Below are positions 34,990 through 44,192 of a stretch of 46,495 nucleotides of DNA, in pieces. The stretch spans positions 1 to 46,495 of the forward strand of contig SKSD01000008.1 of assembly GCA_007118145.1 (NCBI GenBank). The letters are read 5' to 3'. This DNA is from Halobacteriales archaeon. GTDB lineage: Archaea; Halobacteriota; Halobacteria; Halobacteriales; SKSH01. Position numbers and translations under genes: made by a program. Under the pieces are notes generated by a model that saw only the letters and a list, made by a program, of their open reading frames with translations, made no database searches and was not told the DNA's origin. Each line of letters begins with the position of its first letter. The stretch's first letter is position 1.

Positions 34990-36522
34990 ATGTGGATTGA
35001 GGCACTCGTACTCGCGACACTGCTCGCAGCCGGTATCGTGTTCCTCGCACCAGACCGGGTCGCACCACGCCTGGCGTTCGTCCTCAGCCTCATCCCGCTC
35101 GTCGGGAGTCTGTGGATGTTTCTCAACTTCGACGGGTCGGGTAACGCACTTCGGGAGGGGTCGACCATCGCCTTCCAGAACCGTGTGGAATGGTTCCAAC
35201 TCGGCGATCTGTACACGCTCAACTGGCATGTCGGCCTCGACGGCATCAGCATGCCGCTTGTCGTGCTATCGACGATCCTCACGACCCTCGCGATCGTGAG
35301 TGCATGGACACCTATCGAGGAGCGCCAGTCGCAGTTTTACGGACTCATGCTGTTCCTCGAGGCTGCACTCATCGGTGTCTTCGTCGCGCTCGACTTCTTC
35401 GTCTGGTTCGTCTTCTGGGAGGCCGTCCTTATCCCGATGTACCTACTCATCGGTATCTGGGGTGGCCCTCGCCGGAAGTACGCCGCGATCAAGTTCTTCG
35501 TCTACACGAATATCGCCAGTCTGGTGATGTTCATCGGGTTCGTCGCGCTCGTCTTCGGTCTCGGCGATGCGGTCACCACGTTCGACCTGACCGATGTCGC
35601 CCAGGCACTCACTGAGACCGAGCCTGATGCGGTCGGATGGATGGACGCGAGCACGCTCAAGGCGGCTGCGTTTGCCGCGCTCTTCATCGGCTTCGCGGTC
35701 AAGGTACCGGTAGTCCCGTTTCACACCTGGCTGCCAGATGCCCACGTCGAGGCACCGTCACCGGTGTCGGTACTGCTGGCAGGTGTCTTGTTGAAGATGG
35801 GTACGTATGCGCTGTTGCGTTTTAACTTCACCATGCTCGCCGATCAGGCGATGCGCTTTGCTGAGATCATCGCCGCGGTCGCTGTCATCAGTGTCATCTA
35901 CGGTGCACTCCTCGCGCTTGCCCAGCGTGACCTGAAGCGTATCGTCGCGTATTCGTCCGTCTCGTCGATGGGGTACGTCATCCTCGGGCTGATGGCACTG
36001 ACCATCTACGGCGTCGGTGGGGCCACCTTCCAGATGCTCAGTCACGGGCTCATCTCCGGGTTATTGTTCATGATCGTCGGTGTCATCTATCACGAGACGC
36101 ATACGCGGATGGTCTCAGATATCTCCGGCCTGGCCACGCAGATGCCGATCACGGTCGGTGCCTTCGTCGCAGGTGGGTTCGCCTACATGGGGCTCCCACT
36201 CATGTCGGGCTTTGCGGCGGAGTTCTTCGTCTTCCTCGGGTCGTTCGGCTCACCACACCTGCCGGCATCGCATATCGTCACACCGATGGCGATGTTCGGT
36301 ATCGTCATCGTGGCGGGCTATCTGCTGTGGGCGATGCAACAGACGCTCTTTGGCGAGTTCGATCTCGCGACGGACTACAACCCCCGTGAGGCACAACTCC
36401 ACGACCTGGCCCCGATCGCCGTCTTACTCGCCTTGATCATCATCCTCGGCGTCGCCCCTGAGGTGGCGTTCGAGATGATCCGTGATGCGACTGCGCCGAT
36501 CATCCCGGGAGGTGACATGTAG
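34990..36522 (+). CDS. nuoM: Complex I-like antiporter subunit M
   Basis: The 510-residue protein has the pump-module landmarks: FVFWEAVLIPMYLLIGIWGG (TM5 Glu), KVPVVPFHTWLPDAHVEAPSPVSVLLAGVLLKMGTYALLRF, and QRDLKRIVAYSSVSSMGYVILG. All membrane charged residues expected for proton translocation appear to be kept. Its ATG directly follows the nuoL stop, and nuoN starts directly after its own stop. Confidence 0.95.
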   Translation: MWIEALVLATLLAAGIVFLAPDRVAPRLAFVLSLIPLVGSLWMFLNFDGSGNALREGSTIAFQNRVEWFQLGDLYTLNWHVGLDGISMPLVVLSTILTTLAIVSAWTPIEERQSQFYGLMLFLEAALIGVFVALDFFVWFVFWEAVLIPMYLLIGIWGGPRRKYAAIKFFVYTNIASLVMFIGFVALVFGLGDAVTTFDLTDVAQALTETEPDAVGWMDASTLKAAAFAALFIGFAVKVPVVPFHTWLPDAHVEAPSPVSVLLAGVLLKMGTYALLRFNFTMLADQAMRFAEIIAAVAVISVIYGALLALAQRDLKRIVAYSSVSSMGYVILGLMALTIYGVGGATFQMLSHGLISGLLFMIVGVIYHETHTRMVSDISGLATQMPITVGAFVAGGFAYMGLPLMSGFAAEFFVFLGSFGSPHLPASHIVTPMAMFGIVIVAGYLLWAMQQTLFGEFDLATDYNPREAQLHDLAPIAVLLALIIILGVAPEVAFEMIRDATAPIIPGGDM

Positions 36523-38022
36523 ATGGTCGTCGATCTACCTGAGTGGACGGCACTCGCCCCGGCACTGTTCGTGGGCATCTTCGCACTCATCCTGTTCGCA
36601 CTCGATAGCATCCGGCGAGAGCCGGTCAGTCACCGCCTCCTAGCCGGTACGGCCGCGTTCGGTTCACTGCTCGCCTTCCTCAGCGCGGTATGGTACCTCG
36701 TCGTCGGTGTCGGTGACCCTGGTGAACGAGGGGTGATGCATCTGTTCCAGGACACCCTCGTCGTCGACCAGATGGGCCTGTTCTTCGCAGCCGTCATCAC
36801 GGCCGTGACGACGATGGTCATCATCGCCAGCTACGATTACCTCGGTGAGCACGCCCACCGAGGGGAGTTCTACTCCCTGGTGTTGCTCGCCTCGACCGGG
36901 ATGGTGATGATGGCGTTCGCCAACAGCCTGGTCACCATCTTCGTCGCCCTCGAACTCGCCAGCCTCCCATCGTATGCGTTGGTGGCGTTCTTGAAGACGA
37001 ACCGGGGAAGTGTCGAGGGTGGTCTCAAGTACTTCCTCATCGGGGCACTCTCGAGCGCGATACTCATCTACGGTATCAGCCTGATCTACGGGGTGACCGG
37101 CTCGCTTCAGCTCGAGGCGGTCGCTGCCGGACTCACGGGCGAGCACACGAGCTTGCTCGCACTCGGTGTATTGATGCTCATCGGTGGGATCGCCTTCAAG
37201 ACGGCGAGCGTGCCGTTTCACTTCTGGGCACCGGATGCGTATGTCGGTGCACCCGCACCGGTTGCGGCGTTCCTCTCGTCGGCATCGAAAGCAGCTGGGT
37301 TCGTCATCGCGTTTCGCATCTTCATCGAGGCGTTCCCGCTTGAGACCATGCTCGCCATGGGTATCGATTGGGTGCTGGTCTTCCAGGTACTCGCTGTCGT
37401 GACGATGACGCTCGGGAACGTCGCCGCCGCAACCCAAAGCGAGGTCAAGCGCATGCTCGCGTACTCGTCGATCGGCCATGCTGGCTATGCGCTGATCGCA
37501 CTCGCGGCACTGACCAACGCCGGCCCGTATAACGAACTCGTCCTCGGTGCGGGGATGATGCACCTACTCGTCTACGGGTTCATGAACACCGGTGCGTTCC
37601 TCTTCATCGCCATGGTGGAGTACTGGGATATCGGCCGCTGCTTCGACGACCTGAACGGGCTCGCCAAGCAGGCGCCGATCGCGAGTATCGCCATGACGAT
37701 CTTGCTGTTCAATCTGGCCGGCCTGCCCATCGGTGGTGGGTTCCTCACGAAGTACTTCCTCTTCGCCGGTGCGGTGAGTGCGGGCTTTTGGTGGCTTGCG
37801 GCGATTGGCGCGCTCAACAGCGCACTCTCGCTCTATTACTACTCACGCGTCGTCAAGGCCATGTGGATCGAGGAGCCGACGGAATCGACACAGATCGAGT
37901 CGTACCCACTCGGTCTCTATGCGATGTTGATCTTGGCTGCGGTCGTGACCGTTGTTGCGCTACCGGCGTTCGGACCGATCGCGGAGACGGCGATGAGCGC
38001 AGCAGAGATACTCCTCGGCTGA
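36523..38022 (+). CDS. nuoN: Complex I-like antiporter subunit N
   Basis: The 499-residue protein is the third pump module: FVALELASLPSYALVAFLK (TM5 Glu), KTASVPFHFWAPDAYVGAPAPVAAFLSSASKAAGFVIAF, and QSEVKRMLAYSSIGHAGYALIA. It ends the nuoA-N series. No gene for the NADH module (NuoE, F, G) lies on either side in the window. The DHH gene downstream starts 50 bases later with its own likely promoter. Confidence 0.95.
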   Translation: MVVDLPEWTALAPALFVGIFALILFALDSIRREPVSHRLLAGTAAFGSLLAFLSAVWYLVVGVGDPGERGVMHLFQDTLVVDQMGLFFAAVITAVTTMVIIASYDYLGEHAHRGEFYSLVLLASTGMVMMAFANSLVTIFVALELASLPSYALVAFLKTNRGSVEGGLKYFLIGALSSAILIYGISLIYGVTGSLQLEAVAAGLTGEHTSLLALGVLMLIGGIAFKTASVPFHFWAPDAYVGAPAPVAAFLSSASKAAGFVIAFRIFIEAFPLETMLAMGIDWVLVFQVLAVVTMTLGNVAAATQSEVKRMLAYSSIGHAGYALIALAALTNAGPYNELVLGAGMMHLLVYGFMNTGAFLFIAMVEYWDIGRCFDDLNGLAKQAPIASIAMTILLFNLAGLPIGGGFLTKYFLFAGAVSAGFWWLAAIGALNSALSLYYYSRVVKAMWIEEPTESTQIESYPLGLYAMLILAAVVTVVALPAFGPIAETAMSAAEILLG

Positions 38023-38038
38023 ACTCGAGGTCACGGCA

Positions 38039-38046
38039 CATTTACG
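38039..38046 (+). promoter_or_regulatory. TATA-like element before the RCK-DHH gene
   Basis: CATTTACG, centred about 30 bases before ATG 38073, would place transcription close to the start codon and give an almost leaderless message independent of the nuo operon. Weak match; spacing is the main support. Confidence 0.3.
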
Positions 38047-38072
38047 ACACCACGACGTACGTTACGATGTAG

Positions 38073-39503
38073 ATGCTCACGAGGGTGATCGTCGGGGGGA
38101 GTGTCGACGGCCTACGTCTCGGCAACGCACTCATCGACAAACCAGGGAGGCTCACGCTGCTCGTCGAGGATGAGCAGGAGGCGGTCGATCTCCGCGAGGA
38201 GGGGCTCCCGGTCGTCAGGGGCGATCCCCGGTCGCACACCGCCTGGAAGGAGCTCGACGACACACCCGATGTCGCCCTGGTACCTGTCGATGCGCTGGAC
38301 GACCCAGTCGATATCTGCACCGCCTGTCGCGACACATACCCCGATGTGTTCCTCCTCGCGATCGGTACCGATGTATCTGAAGGGCTGGATACGGTCACCG
38401 ATCACGTCATCGATCTCACCCGATTGGAGGCAGATGAGTTACTGACGAGGCTGACCGACAGGGGGTTCATACAGACGCTCCGCCTGCTTCGCACGTTGGC
38501 CATACTGGACGATACGGTTGCCGTCGTCACACATGATAACCCCGACCCAGATGCGATCGCTGCGGCGGTCGGTGTGGTCGCGTTAGCAGCGGCGGTCGGG
38601 ACGGAGGCTGCGGTCTACTTCGGCGGCGAAATCACCCATCAGGAGAACCGGGCGTTCGTCAACGCCCTTGAGATCGAGCTACAACAACTGGACGATGAGA
38701 CCGATCTGGAACAGTTTGGAGGGATCGCTCTCGTCGACCACGCCCATCCTGGGGTGAACGACAGGCTCCCGACGACGACTGACGTCGACATCATCATCGA
38801 CCATCACCCCACACACGAGATGGCCGATGCCACCTTCGTCGACCAACGCCAGGAGGTCGGCTCAACGAGCACGCTCATCATCGACCATCTAATCAGAGCT
38901 GGCATCGAGATCGATAGCCGGCTAGCAACGGCACTGTGGTACGGGCTCAAGGTCGATACCAACAATTTCCGACGTGGAATTTCTCCACTGGACTTCTCTA
39001 TCGCAGCCGGCATCTGCGACCGTGTCGATGATGGCATCCTCAAACGTATCCAGTCACCGAAGGTGACCGCAGAGACGTTCGAGACGTTCGCTGAGGCGAT
39101 ATCGAACCGCGTGGTACGAGGTCACGTCCTCGTCACCGATGTCGGTGAGTTGCGTGACCGTGATGCACTCGCGCAGGCTGCTGACGATCTCCTTACGATG
39201 GAGGGAATCAAGACCGTCTGTGTCTTCGGCCGTATGGATGAGACGATCTACGTGTCCTCACGAACCAGTGACGACGAGATCGATCTCGGTGATGCGGTCC
39301 GGTTCGCCTTCGGGTCGATCGGCAACGCAGGTGGTCATGATGACATGGCCGGTGCGCAGATATCAGTCGGGTCGATGGCGCTCGACAATGGAGAGGACAT
39401 GCACTCGGCGGGTGAGGCGGTGACGGAGTCATTCTTCGAGGCGATCGAGGCGGCCCGTCCACCGATTCAGTACGGCCACGGTGAAGACACCCAGGACGAT
39501 TGA
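38073..39503 (+). CDS. RCK/TrkA-N plus DHH phosphoesterase (possible cyclic dinucleotide or oligonucleotide hydrolase)
   Basis: The 476-residue protein combines an N-terminal TrkA-N/RCK Rossmann domain (RVIVGGSVDGLRLGNAL at 4-20, then DLREEGLPVVRGDP) with a DHH-DHHA1 phosphoesterase. The catalytic motifs are complete: HDNPDPDA (154-161), VDHA (221-224), IDHH (242-245) and a C-terminal GNAGGHDDMAG. Relatives include nanoRNases and c-di-AMP phosphodiesterases; RCK-type domains are known to bind nucleotides such as NAD or c-di-AMP. The combination suggests a ligand-controlled hydrolase, perhaps in osmotic or potassium signalling (inference). Confidence 0.8.
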   Translation: MLTRVIVGGSVDGLRLGNALIDKPGRLTLLVEDEQEAVDLREEGLPVVRGDPRSHTAWKELDDTPDVALVPVDALDDPVDICTACRDTYPDVFLLAIGTDVSEGLDTVTDHVIDLTRLEADELLTRLTDRGFIQTLRLLRTLAILDDTVAVVTHDNPDPDAIAAAVGVVALAAAVGTEAAVYFGGEITHQENRAFVNALEIELQQLDDETDLEQFGGIALVDHAHPGVNDRLPTTTDVDIIIDHHPTHEMADATFVDQRQEVGSTSTLIIDHLIRAGIEIDSRLATALWYGLKVDTNNFRRGISPLDFSIAAGICDRVDDGILKRIQSPKVTAETFETFAEAISNRVVRGHVLVTDVGELRDRDALAQAADDLLTMEGIKTVCVFGRMDETIYVSSRTSDDEIDLGDAVRFAFGSIGNAGGHDDMAGAQISVGSMALDNGEDMHSAGEAVTESFFEAIEAARPPIQYGHGEDTQDD

Positions 39504-39545
39504 GACGGGGTGCTTTTGGTCTCGGGAGCCCTCATCACCGGTCGT

Positions 39546-40334
39546 ATGAGTAACCCTCGGCGTGCACTCGTGAAGGATTATATGACACGAGATGTCCAGA
39601 CGGTCTCGCCGGACGAGCTCGTCATCGAGGTCGCCCGGAAGATCGCCGAGAGCGATCATAACGGATATCCGGTGACCGAACGCCGCCAGGTCCGAGGGTT
39701 CGTCTCCGCAAGAGATCTGCTCCTTGCCGATGATGAAGATCCCATCTTCAAGGTGATGGCGACCGACCTCGTCGTCGCCCACCCGGAGATGCGCGTCACC
39801 GATGCCGCCCGTGTCATCCTCCGCTCTGGGATACAAAAGCTCCCCGTGGTCGATGATGCGAACAATCTCGTCGGGATCATCTCCAACGCCGACGTGATCC
39901 GGAGTCACATCGAGCGGGCAACGCCAGAGAAGGTGGGTAAGCTCAAGCAGACGCTCGAACGGATCCATAACCTCGATTTCGATGAGGAACGTCGAACGGT
40001 CGATATCGCATCCCTGACACCGACTCAAAAGCGGGTGTACGCTGATGAACTCGAGGGTCGCAAATACGAGATGAAGCGTGGCCTTGCAGAACCGCTGGTT
40101 GTCATCGATGTCAACGGTCGGTTGCTACTCGCTGATGGCCACCACCGCATCCTCGCGGCTGACGAGCTCGGTATCGACACCATGGATGCGTACGTGATCG
40201 TGATCGATGAACCGGATATCGAACTCGGTATGGAGCGAACCGCTCGAAAGGAGGGTCTCGAGACGATCGCCGACATCGAGGTGGTCGATTACGCGAGACA
40301 TCCACTTATCGAACGGACCAAGCGCCTCCAGTGA
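39546..40334 (+). CDS. CBS-pair protein with ParB/SerK-like catalytic domain
   Basis: The 262-residue protein has two CBS domains (about 10-65, VKDYMTRDVQTVSPDELV; and 68-122, MATDLVVAHPEMRVTDAA) and a ParB/SerK-like domain (about 150-255) with LLLADGHHRILAADELGI, where DGHHR is at 197-201. The DGHHR box is the one found in archaeal ADP-dependent serine kinase. CBS pairs bind adenosine nucleotides, so regulation by energy charge is plausible. ATG 39546 is chosen because MSNPRRALVKDYM begins the CBS fold; the upstream extension is hydrophobic and not conserved-looking. It may be a metabolite kinase; classical partition ParB is unlikely since no HTH is present. Confidence 0.7.
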   Translation: MSNPRRALVKDYMTRDVQTVSPDELVIEVARKIAESDHNGYPVTERRQVRGFVSARDLLLADDEDPIFKVMATDLVVAHPEMRVTDAARVILRSGIQKLPVVDDANNLVGIISNADVIRSHIERATPEKVGKLKQTLERIHNLDFDEERRTVDIASLTPTQKRVYADELEGRKYEMKRGLAEPLVVIDVNGRLLLADGHHRILAADELGIDTMDAYVIVIDEPDIELGMERTARKEGLETIADIEVVDYARHPLIERTKRLQ

Positions 40335-40469
40335 GCTACGCGGTCAACCGGGCATACCTCGATTGTGTTCCCGATCACCCACGGCTACGTATGCATCTGC
40401 TCACTGCATGATAGCAGAAGCATACGACGTGGCGGAATGGTTAATGGGAGCGCACCGGTATGCACACGC

Positions 40470-42170
40470 ATGTACGACGATGACGACCTCGATGCGATCC
40501 GCAACGCACGTGTCGAGTGGGAGGACGAGACGTTGTCTCCGTACCTCGATGCACACGGCGAGCGAAAGGAGCGTTTCGCCACGGTATCGAACCTCGAGGT
40601 GGATCGGCTGTACACGCCAGACGACGTGGCAGATATCGACTATCTCGATGACCTCGGCCTCCCCGGTGAGGAACCCTACACGAGGGGTGTCTACCCCACG
40701 ATGCACCGGGGGAGACTCTGGACGATGCGCCAGTTCGCGGGGTTCGGTACGCCAGAGGAGACCAACGAGCGGTTTCACTACCTGACCGAGCAGGGTCAGA
40801 CAGGTCTCTCGACGGCGTTCGATATGCCGAGTCTGATGGGTATCGACTCAGACCACCGCATGGCCGAGGGCGAGGTCGGTAAGGAGGGTGTCGCGGTCGA
40901 TACCCTCCGTGATATGGAGATCATCTTCGACGGTATCGACCTCGGTGAGGTATCGACGAGCTTCACCATCAACCCGAGCGCACCGGTCATCTACGCCATG
41001 TACGTTGCATTGGCCGACATACAGGGCGTCCCCCGCGATCAGATCAGGGGTACCCTCCAGAACGACATGTTCAAGGAGTTCATCGCGCAGAAGGAGTGGG
41101 TGGTCCCACCCGAGCCATCGCTCAAGCTCGTCACCGATGTCATCGAGTTCGCTGCCCAGGAGACACTGCGGTTCCATCCTGTGTCGATATCTGGCTATCA
41201 TATCCGTGAGGCAGGCTCAACTGCCGTCCAGGAGCTCGCATTCACCCTCGCCGATGGGTTCGCCTACGTCGAGGACGCACTCGAGCGCGGGCTTCCCCTT
41301 GAGTCATTCGCACCGCGTCTATCGTTCTTCTTCAACTGTCACAACTCCTTCTTCGAGGAGATTGCCAAGTTCCGTTCCGCACGTCGCATCTGGGCTCGAC
41401 AGATGGCCGAGTGGTACGGTGCTGAGGATCCCGGCTGTCGTCGCCTCAAGTTCCATACCCAGACAGCCGGGCAGAGTCTGACCGCACAACAGCCGCTCAA
41501 CAACGTCACGAGGACGACCATCCAGGCACTTGCCGCGGTGCTCGGAGGTACCCAGAGCCTCCATACCAACAGCTATGACGAGGCGCACGCCCTCCCGAGT
41601 GAGCGAGCTGTTCGGGTCGCACTTCGTACCCAACAGATCATCGCAGAGGAGTCTGGTGTGGCAGATATCATCGACCCACTCGGTGGGAGCTTCGCGGTCG
41701 AGGCACTCACCGACGAGGTCGAGCAACAGGCCATGGCCTACATCGAGGAGATACGCGATATGGGAGATGGCTCGATACGCGACGGTGTCCTCCGCGGTAT
41801 CGAGACGGGGTACTTCCAGCGAGAGATCCAGGAATCAGCCTATGAGTACCAGGAACGTGTCGAGCGAGACGAAGAGGTGGTTGTCGGGGTGAACAAGTAT
41901 ACCATCGAGGAGGATACCAGTCCCGAGCTACTTCGCGTGGACGAGCGAGCACATGACGTACAGCACGAACGCCTGGCGACGATTAAAGCGCAACGTGATG
42001 ATACCGAGGTTGAGAGGGCGCTCGCCTCGATCCGTGAACATGAGCTCGCTGGTGAGAACGTCATCCCAGCGATCGTCGAGGCGGTCAAGGCGTATGCCAC
42101 GATGGGTGAGATCATGGGCGTGTTCGAGGAGATCCATGGCGCCTATCGTGAGGAGATCGGGATCGCCTGA
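40470..42170 (+). CDS. mcmA1: Methylmalonyl-CoA mutase large (catalytic) subunit
   Basis: The 566-residue protein is the TIM-barrel catalytic subunit without the cobalamin domain, as usual in archaea. Landmarks are TRGVYPTMHRGRLWTMRQFAGFG, STAFDMPSLMGIDSDH, the acyl-CoA segment FHPVSISGYHIREAGSTAVQELAFTLADG, and RLKFHTQTAGQSLTAQQPLNNVTRTTIQALAAVLGGTQSLHTNSYDEA. It converts (R)-methylmalonyl-CoA to succinyl-CoA using adenosylcobalamin held by the small subunit. The separate small subunit and MeaB lie 1-4 kb downstream on the opposite strand. ATG 40470 is preferred over an in-frame ATG at 40365; a TTAATGG element about 27 bases upstream may be its TATA box. Confidence 0.95.
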   Translation: MYDDDDLDAIRNARVEWEDETLSPYLDAHGERKERFATVSNLEVDRLYTPDDVADIDYLDDLGLPGEEPYTRGVYPTMHRGRLWTMRQFAGFGTPEETNERFHYLTEQGQTGLSTAFDMPSLMGIDSDHRMAEGEVGKEGVAVDTLRDMEIIFDGIDLGEVSTSFTINPSAPVIYAMYVALADIQGVPRDQIRGTLQNDMFKEFIAQKEWVVPPEPSLKLVTDVIEFAAQETLRFHPVSISGYHIREAGSTAVQELAFTLADGFAYVEDALERGLPLESFAPRLSFFFNCHNSFFEEIAKFRSARRIWARQMAEWYGAEDPGCRRLKFHTQTAGQSLTAQQPLNNVTRTTIQALAAVLGGTQSLHTNSYDEAHALPSERAVRVALRTQQIIAEESGVADIIDPLGGSFAVEALTDEVEQQAMAYIEEIRDMGDGSIRDGVLRGIETGYFQREIQESAYEYQERVERDEEVVVGVNKYTIEEDTSPELLRVDERAHDVQHERLATIKAQRDDTEVERALASIREHELAGENVIPAIVEAVKAYATMGEIMGVFEEIHGAYREEIGIA

Positions 42171-42224
42171 ATCTACCACAGGAAACATACAACAGATCCG
42201 GTCAATAGTTCACTCTGTCACGCA

Positions 42225-43151
42225 CTACCCGGTGAGGGCGTCTTCGATGAGGTGTGTGGCGAGCAGCTCAGGCGCACACAGGTGTGGCGCGTGCCCAACG
42301 TTGTCCACCGTGATGAGCGTCGACTGCGCCGTCGTGGCTATCTCACGGAGGTCGCCCACCTCGGGATGGATAGATGGTTCGCCCCCGACGAGTGTGACCG
42401 GTAGGTCGGTGCGCTCGATCGTATCGAGGAGGTCGACCGTACTATCGAGGTCACCGGCCAACCAGGCACCGATCGCGTGTCTCGCTCCAGATTGGTGTGC
42501 TGACCGCCAGGTGTAGTCGACGAAGCCAGCTGGGAGCTGGTCGATACCACACCCGAGGTGCTCCTCGAGGTGGTACGATAACGACGGTCTACACGACAGG
42601 AGGTCGTATAACCCGGTCCCGATGATGGGTACATCGAGTAATACCCCGGTCCCGACCGCCGGTGGCCAGCGACGCTCACGTGGTGAGATGGCGATGAATC
42701 GCTCGACAGAGGTGGTCTGTATCGTCTCGAGTGCGAACGTGGCACCCAACCCCGAGGCGACGATGATCGGCTCGTCCATCCGCTCTTCGATGACCGTCTC
42801 GAGTGCGTGTGCGAAGATGCCGATATCATACTCGATCGGCGGTCGCTCGCTCCGACCGAATCCCGGCAGGTCGATCGCGATGACGTGATACTCATTCGAG
42901 AGTGCCTCCCCGAGTGCCTCGAACTCGGCGTTGGATGCACCGATGTAGACATCATGTACGAGCAGGATGTCGTCATCGTCCGGTGAGCCCCACTCCACAT
43001 ACGATACATCGAAGCCACTGACCCTGACCGTGTCGAGTGCCCCTTGCCTCGGTGGTGAGAGGTCTCCAGCGAGCCGTCTGAGGAGGCGGTCACCGATGAC
43101 GATACCGGCTATGATGAGTAAGATGCCGCCAATGACACGTCGAAGACCCAT
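42225..43151 (-). CDS. Membrane-anchored alpha/beta-hydrolase-fold protein, probable non-catalytic nucleophile site
   Basis: The 308-residue protein has one N-terminal membrane segment (about 4-22) and an alpha/beta-hydrolase core: DVSYVEWGS, IDLPGFGRSERPP, a nucleophile elbow at 131-138 and C-terminal NVGHAPHLCAPELL with the catalytic-type His. The elbow reads VASGLGA, so the position of the usual nucleophilic Ser is Gly134 (codon at 42750-42752); Ser133 is one residue off. It may be a non-hydrolytic member or use a shifted Ser. It lies between mcmA1 and meaB but faces mcmA1, and a link to methylmalonyl-CoA is not shown. Confidence 0.75.
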   Translation of the reverse strand: MGLRRVIGGILLIIAGIVIGDRLLRRLAGDLSPPRQGALDTVRVSGFDVSYVEWGSPDDDDILLVHDVYIGASNAEFEALGEALSNEYHVIAIDLPGFGRSERPPIEYDIGIFAHALETVIEERMDEPIIVASGLGATFALETIQTTSVERFIAISPRERRWPPAVGTGVLLDVPIIGTGLYDLLSCRPSLSYHLEEHLGCGIDQLPAGFVDYTWRSAHQSGARHAIGAWLAGDLDSTVDLLDTIERTDLPVTLVGGEPSIHPEVGDLREIATTAQSTLITVDNVGHAPHLCAPELLATHLIEDALTG

Positions 43152-43214
43152 GGTGACGTGTCACTACGTCGTCGATTGGCATAAGTTCGGTCGATAGACC
43201 GGCTCCATCACCCC

Positions 43215-44192
43215 TCAGGAACGCTCGCTGAGATACGCTCGAAGTGGGTTGACGATCTCCTCGACGACAGCATATGGGTCGGTCTCTCGATTCCTGACGG
43301 CCTCGCCGAGCTCGGTGATACCCCCGTGTGCCTCGATCTCATCCTCGATGAGGTAGCCCACCTCGTCGCGAAGCAATGTCCTGATCTCCTCCTCGTAACG
43401 ACGGCGTGCGTGAACCTCGCGCAATCCGGTGCGGTCGAGGAATCCCAGGTGTTCATCGACCGTCTCACAGAGTGTATCCACACCGGTTCCCGAGGTGGCG
43501 ACTGTCTCGATGACAGGCTGTCTCCAAGTCTCCTCCTCGGATTCTGGTGCCAGCTGGATCATCTCGAGCAACTCCTCGACGATACGGTTAGCACCTTCGA
43601 GATCTGCCTTGTTGACGACGAACACGTCGGCGATCTCGAGGATACCCGCCTTGAGCATCTGGATCGTATCACCGCTTTGCGGTGGGACGAGCACGAGGAC
43701 GGTATCGGCTGTCTTGACGATATCAACCTCGTTCTGCCCAGCTCCGACCGTTTCGATGATGACCCGGTCCATACCGGCTGCGTCGAACGCCTTGACCGCA
43801 TCGGCGGTGGCACCGGAGAGTCCACCGAGGCTACCCCGTGAGCTCATCGACCTGACGAAGATACCGTCATCACCGATGGCCGAACCCATCCGGATACGGT
43901 CGCCGAGGACCGCCCCACCTGAATAGGGTGAGGAGGGGTCGACCGCGATGATCCCGACGCGCTCGTCTCGCTCGCGGTATGCCGCCGCCAGTTTGTCCAC
44001 GAGTGTCGATTTGCCAGATCCTGGGCTACCAGTCACGCCGATGATGTCCGCACCCGTCGAGTGGCGGTGTAGCTCACCGACGAGTTCGCGGTAGCCCTTC
44101 GAGCGGTTCTCGATCCTCGTGATCGCCCGGGCGAGCGCTCGCGGATTCCCATCTCGAAGTTCGTCGACCAGAGTCTTCGTGTCGAGCGTCAT
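43215..44192 (-). CDS. meaB: Methylmalonyl-CoA mutase-associated GTPase MeaB
   Basis: The 325-residue P-loop GTPase of the MeaB/ArgK family has Walker A GSPGSGKS (55-62), DPSSPYSGGAVLGDRIRM, ETVGAGQNEVD and the G4 motif NKAD. It guards the mutase against inactivation and helps load adenosylcobalamin using GTP. It overlaps the small-subunit gene by four bases (44189-44192), so the two are translated together from the same message. Length and motifs are normal. Confidence 0.95.
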   Translation of the reverse strand: MTLDTKTLVDELRDGNPRALARAITRIENRSKGYRELVGELHRHSTGADIIGVTGSPGSGKSTLVDKLAAAYRERDERVGIIAVDPSSPYSGGAVLGDRIRMGSAIGDDGIFVRSMSSRGSLGGLSGATADAVKAFDAAGMDRVIIETVGAGQNEVDIVKTADTVLVLVPPQSGDTIQMLKAGILEIADVFVVNKADLEGANRIVEELLEMIQLAPESEEETWRQPVIETVATSGTGVDTLCETVDEHLGFLDRTGLREVHARRRYEEEIRTLLRDEVGYLIEDEIEAHGGITELGEAVRNRETDPYAVVEEIVNPLRAYLSERS

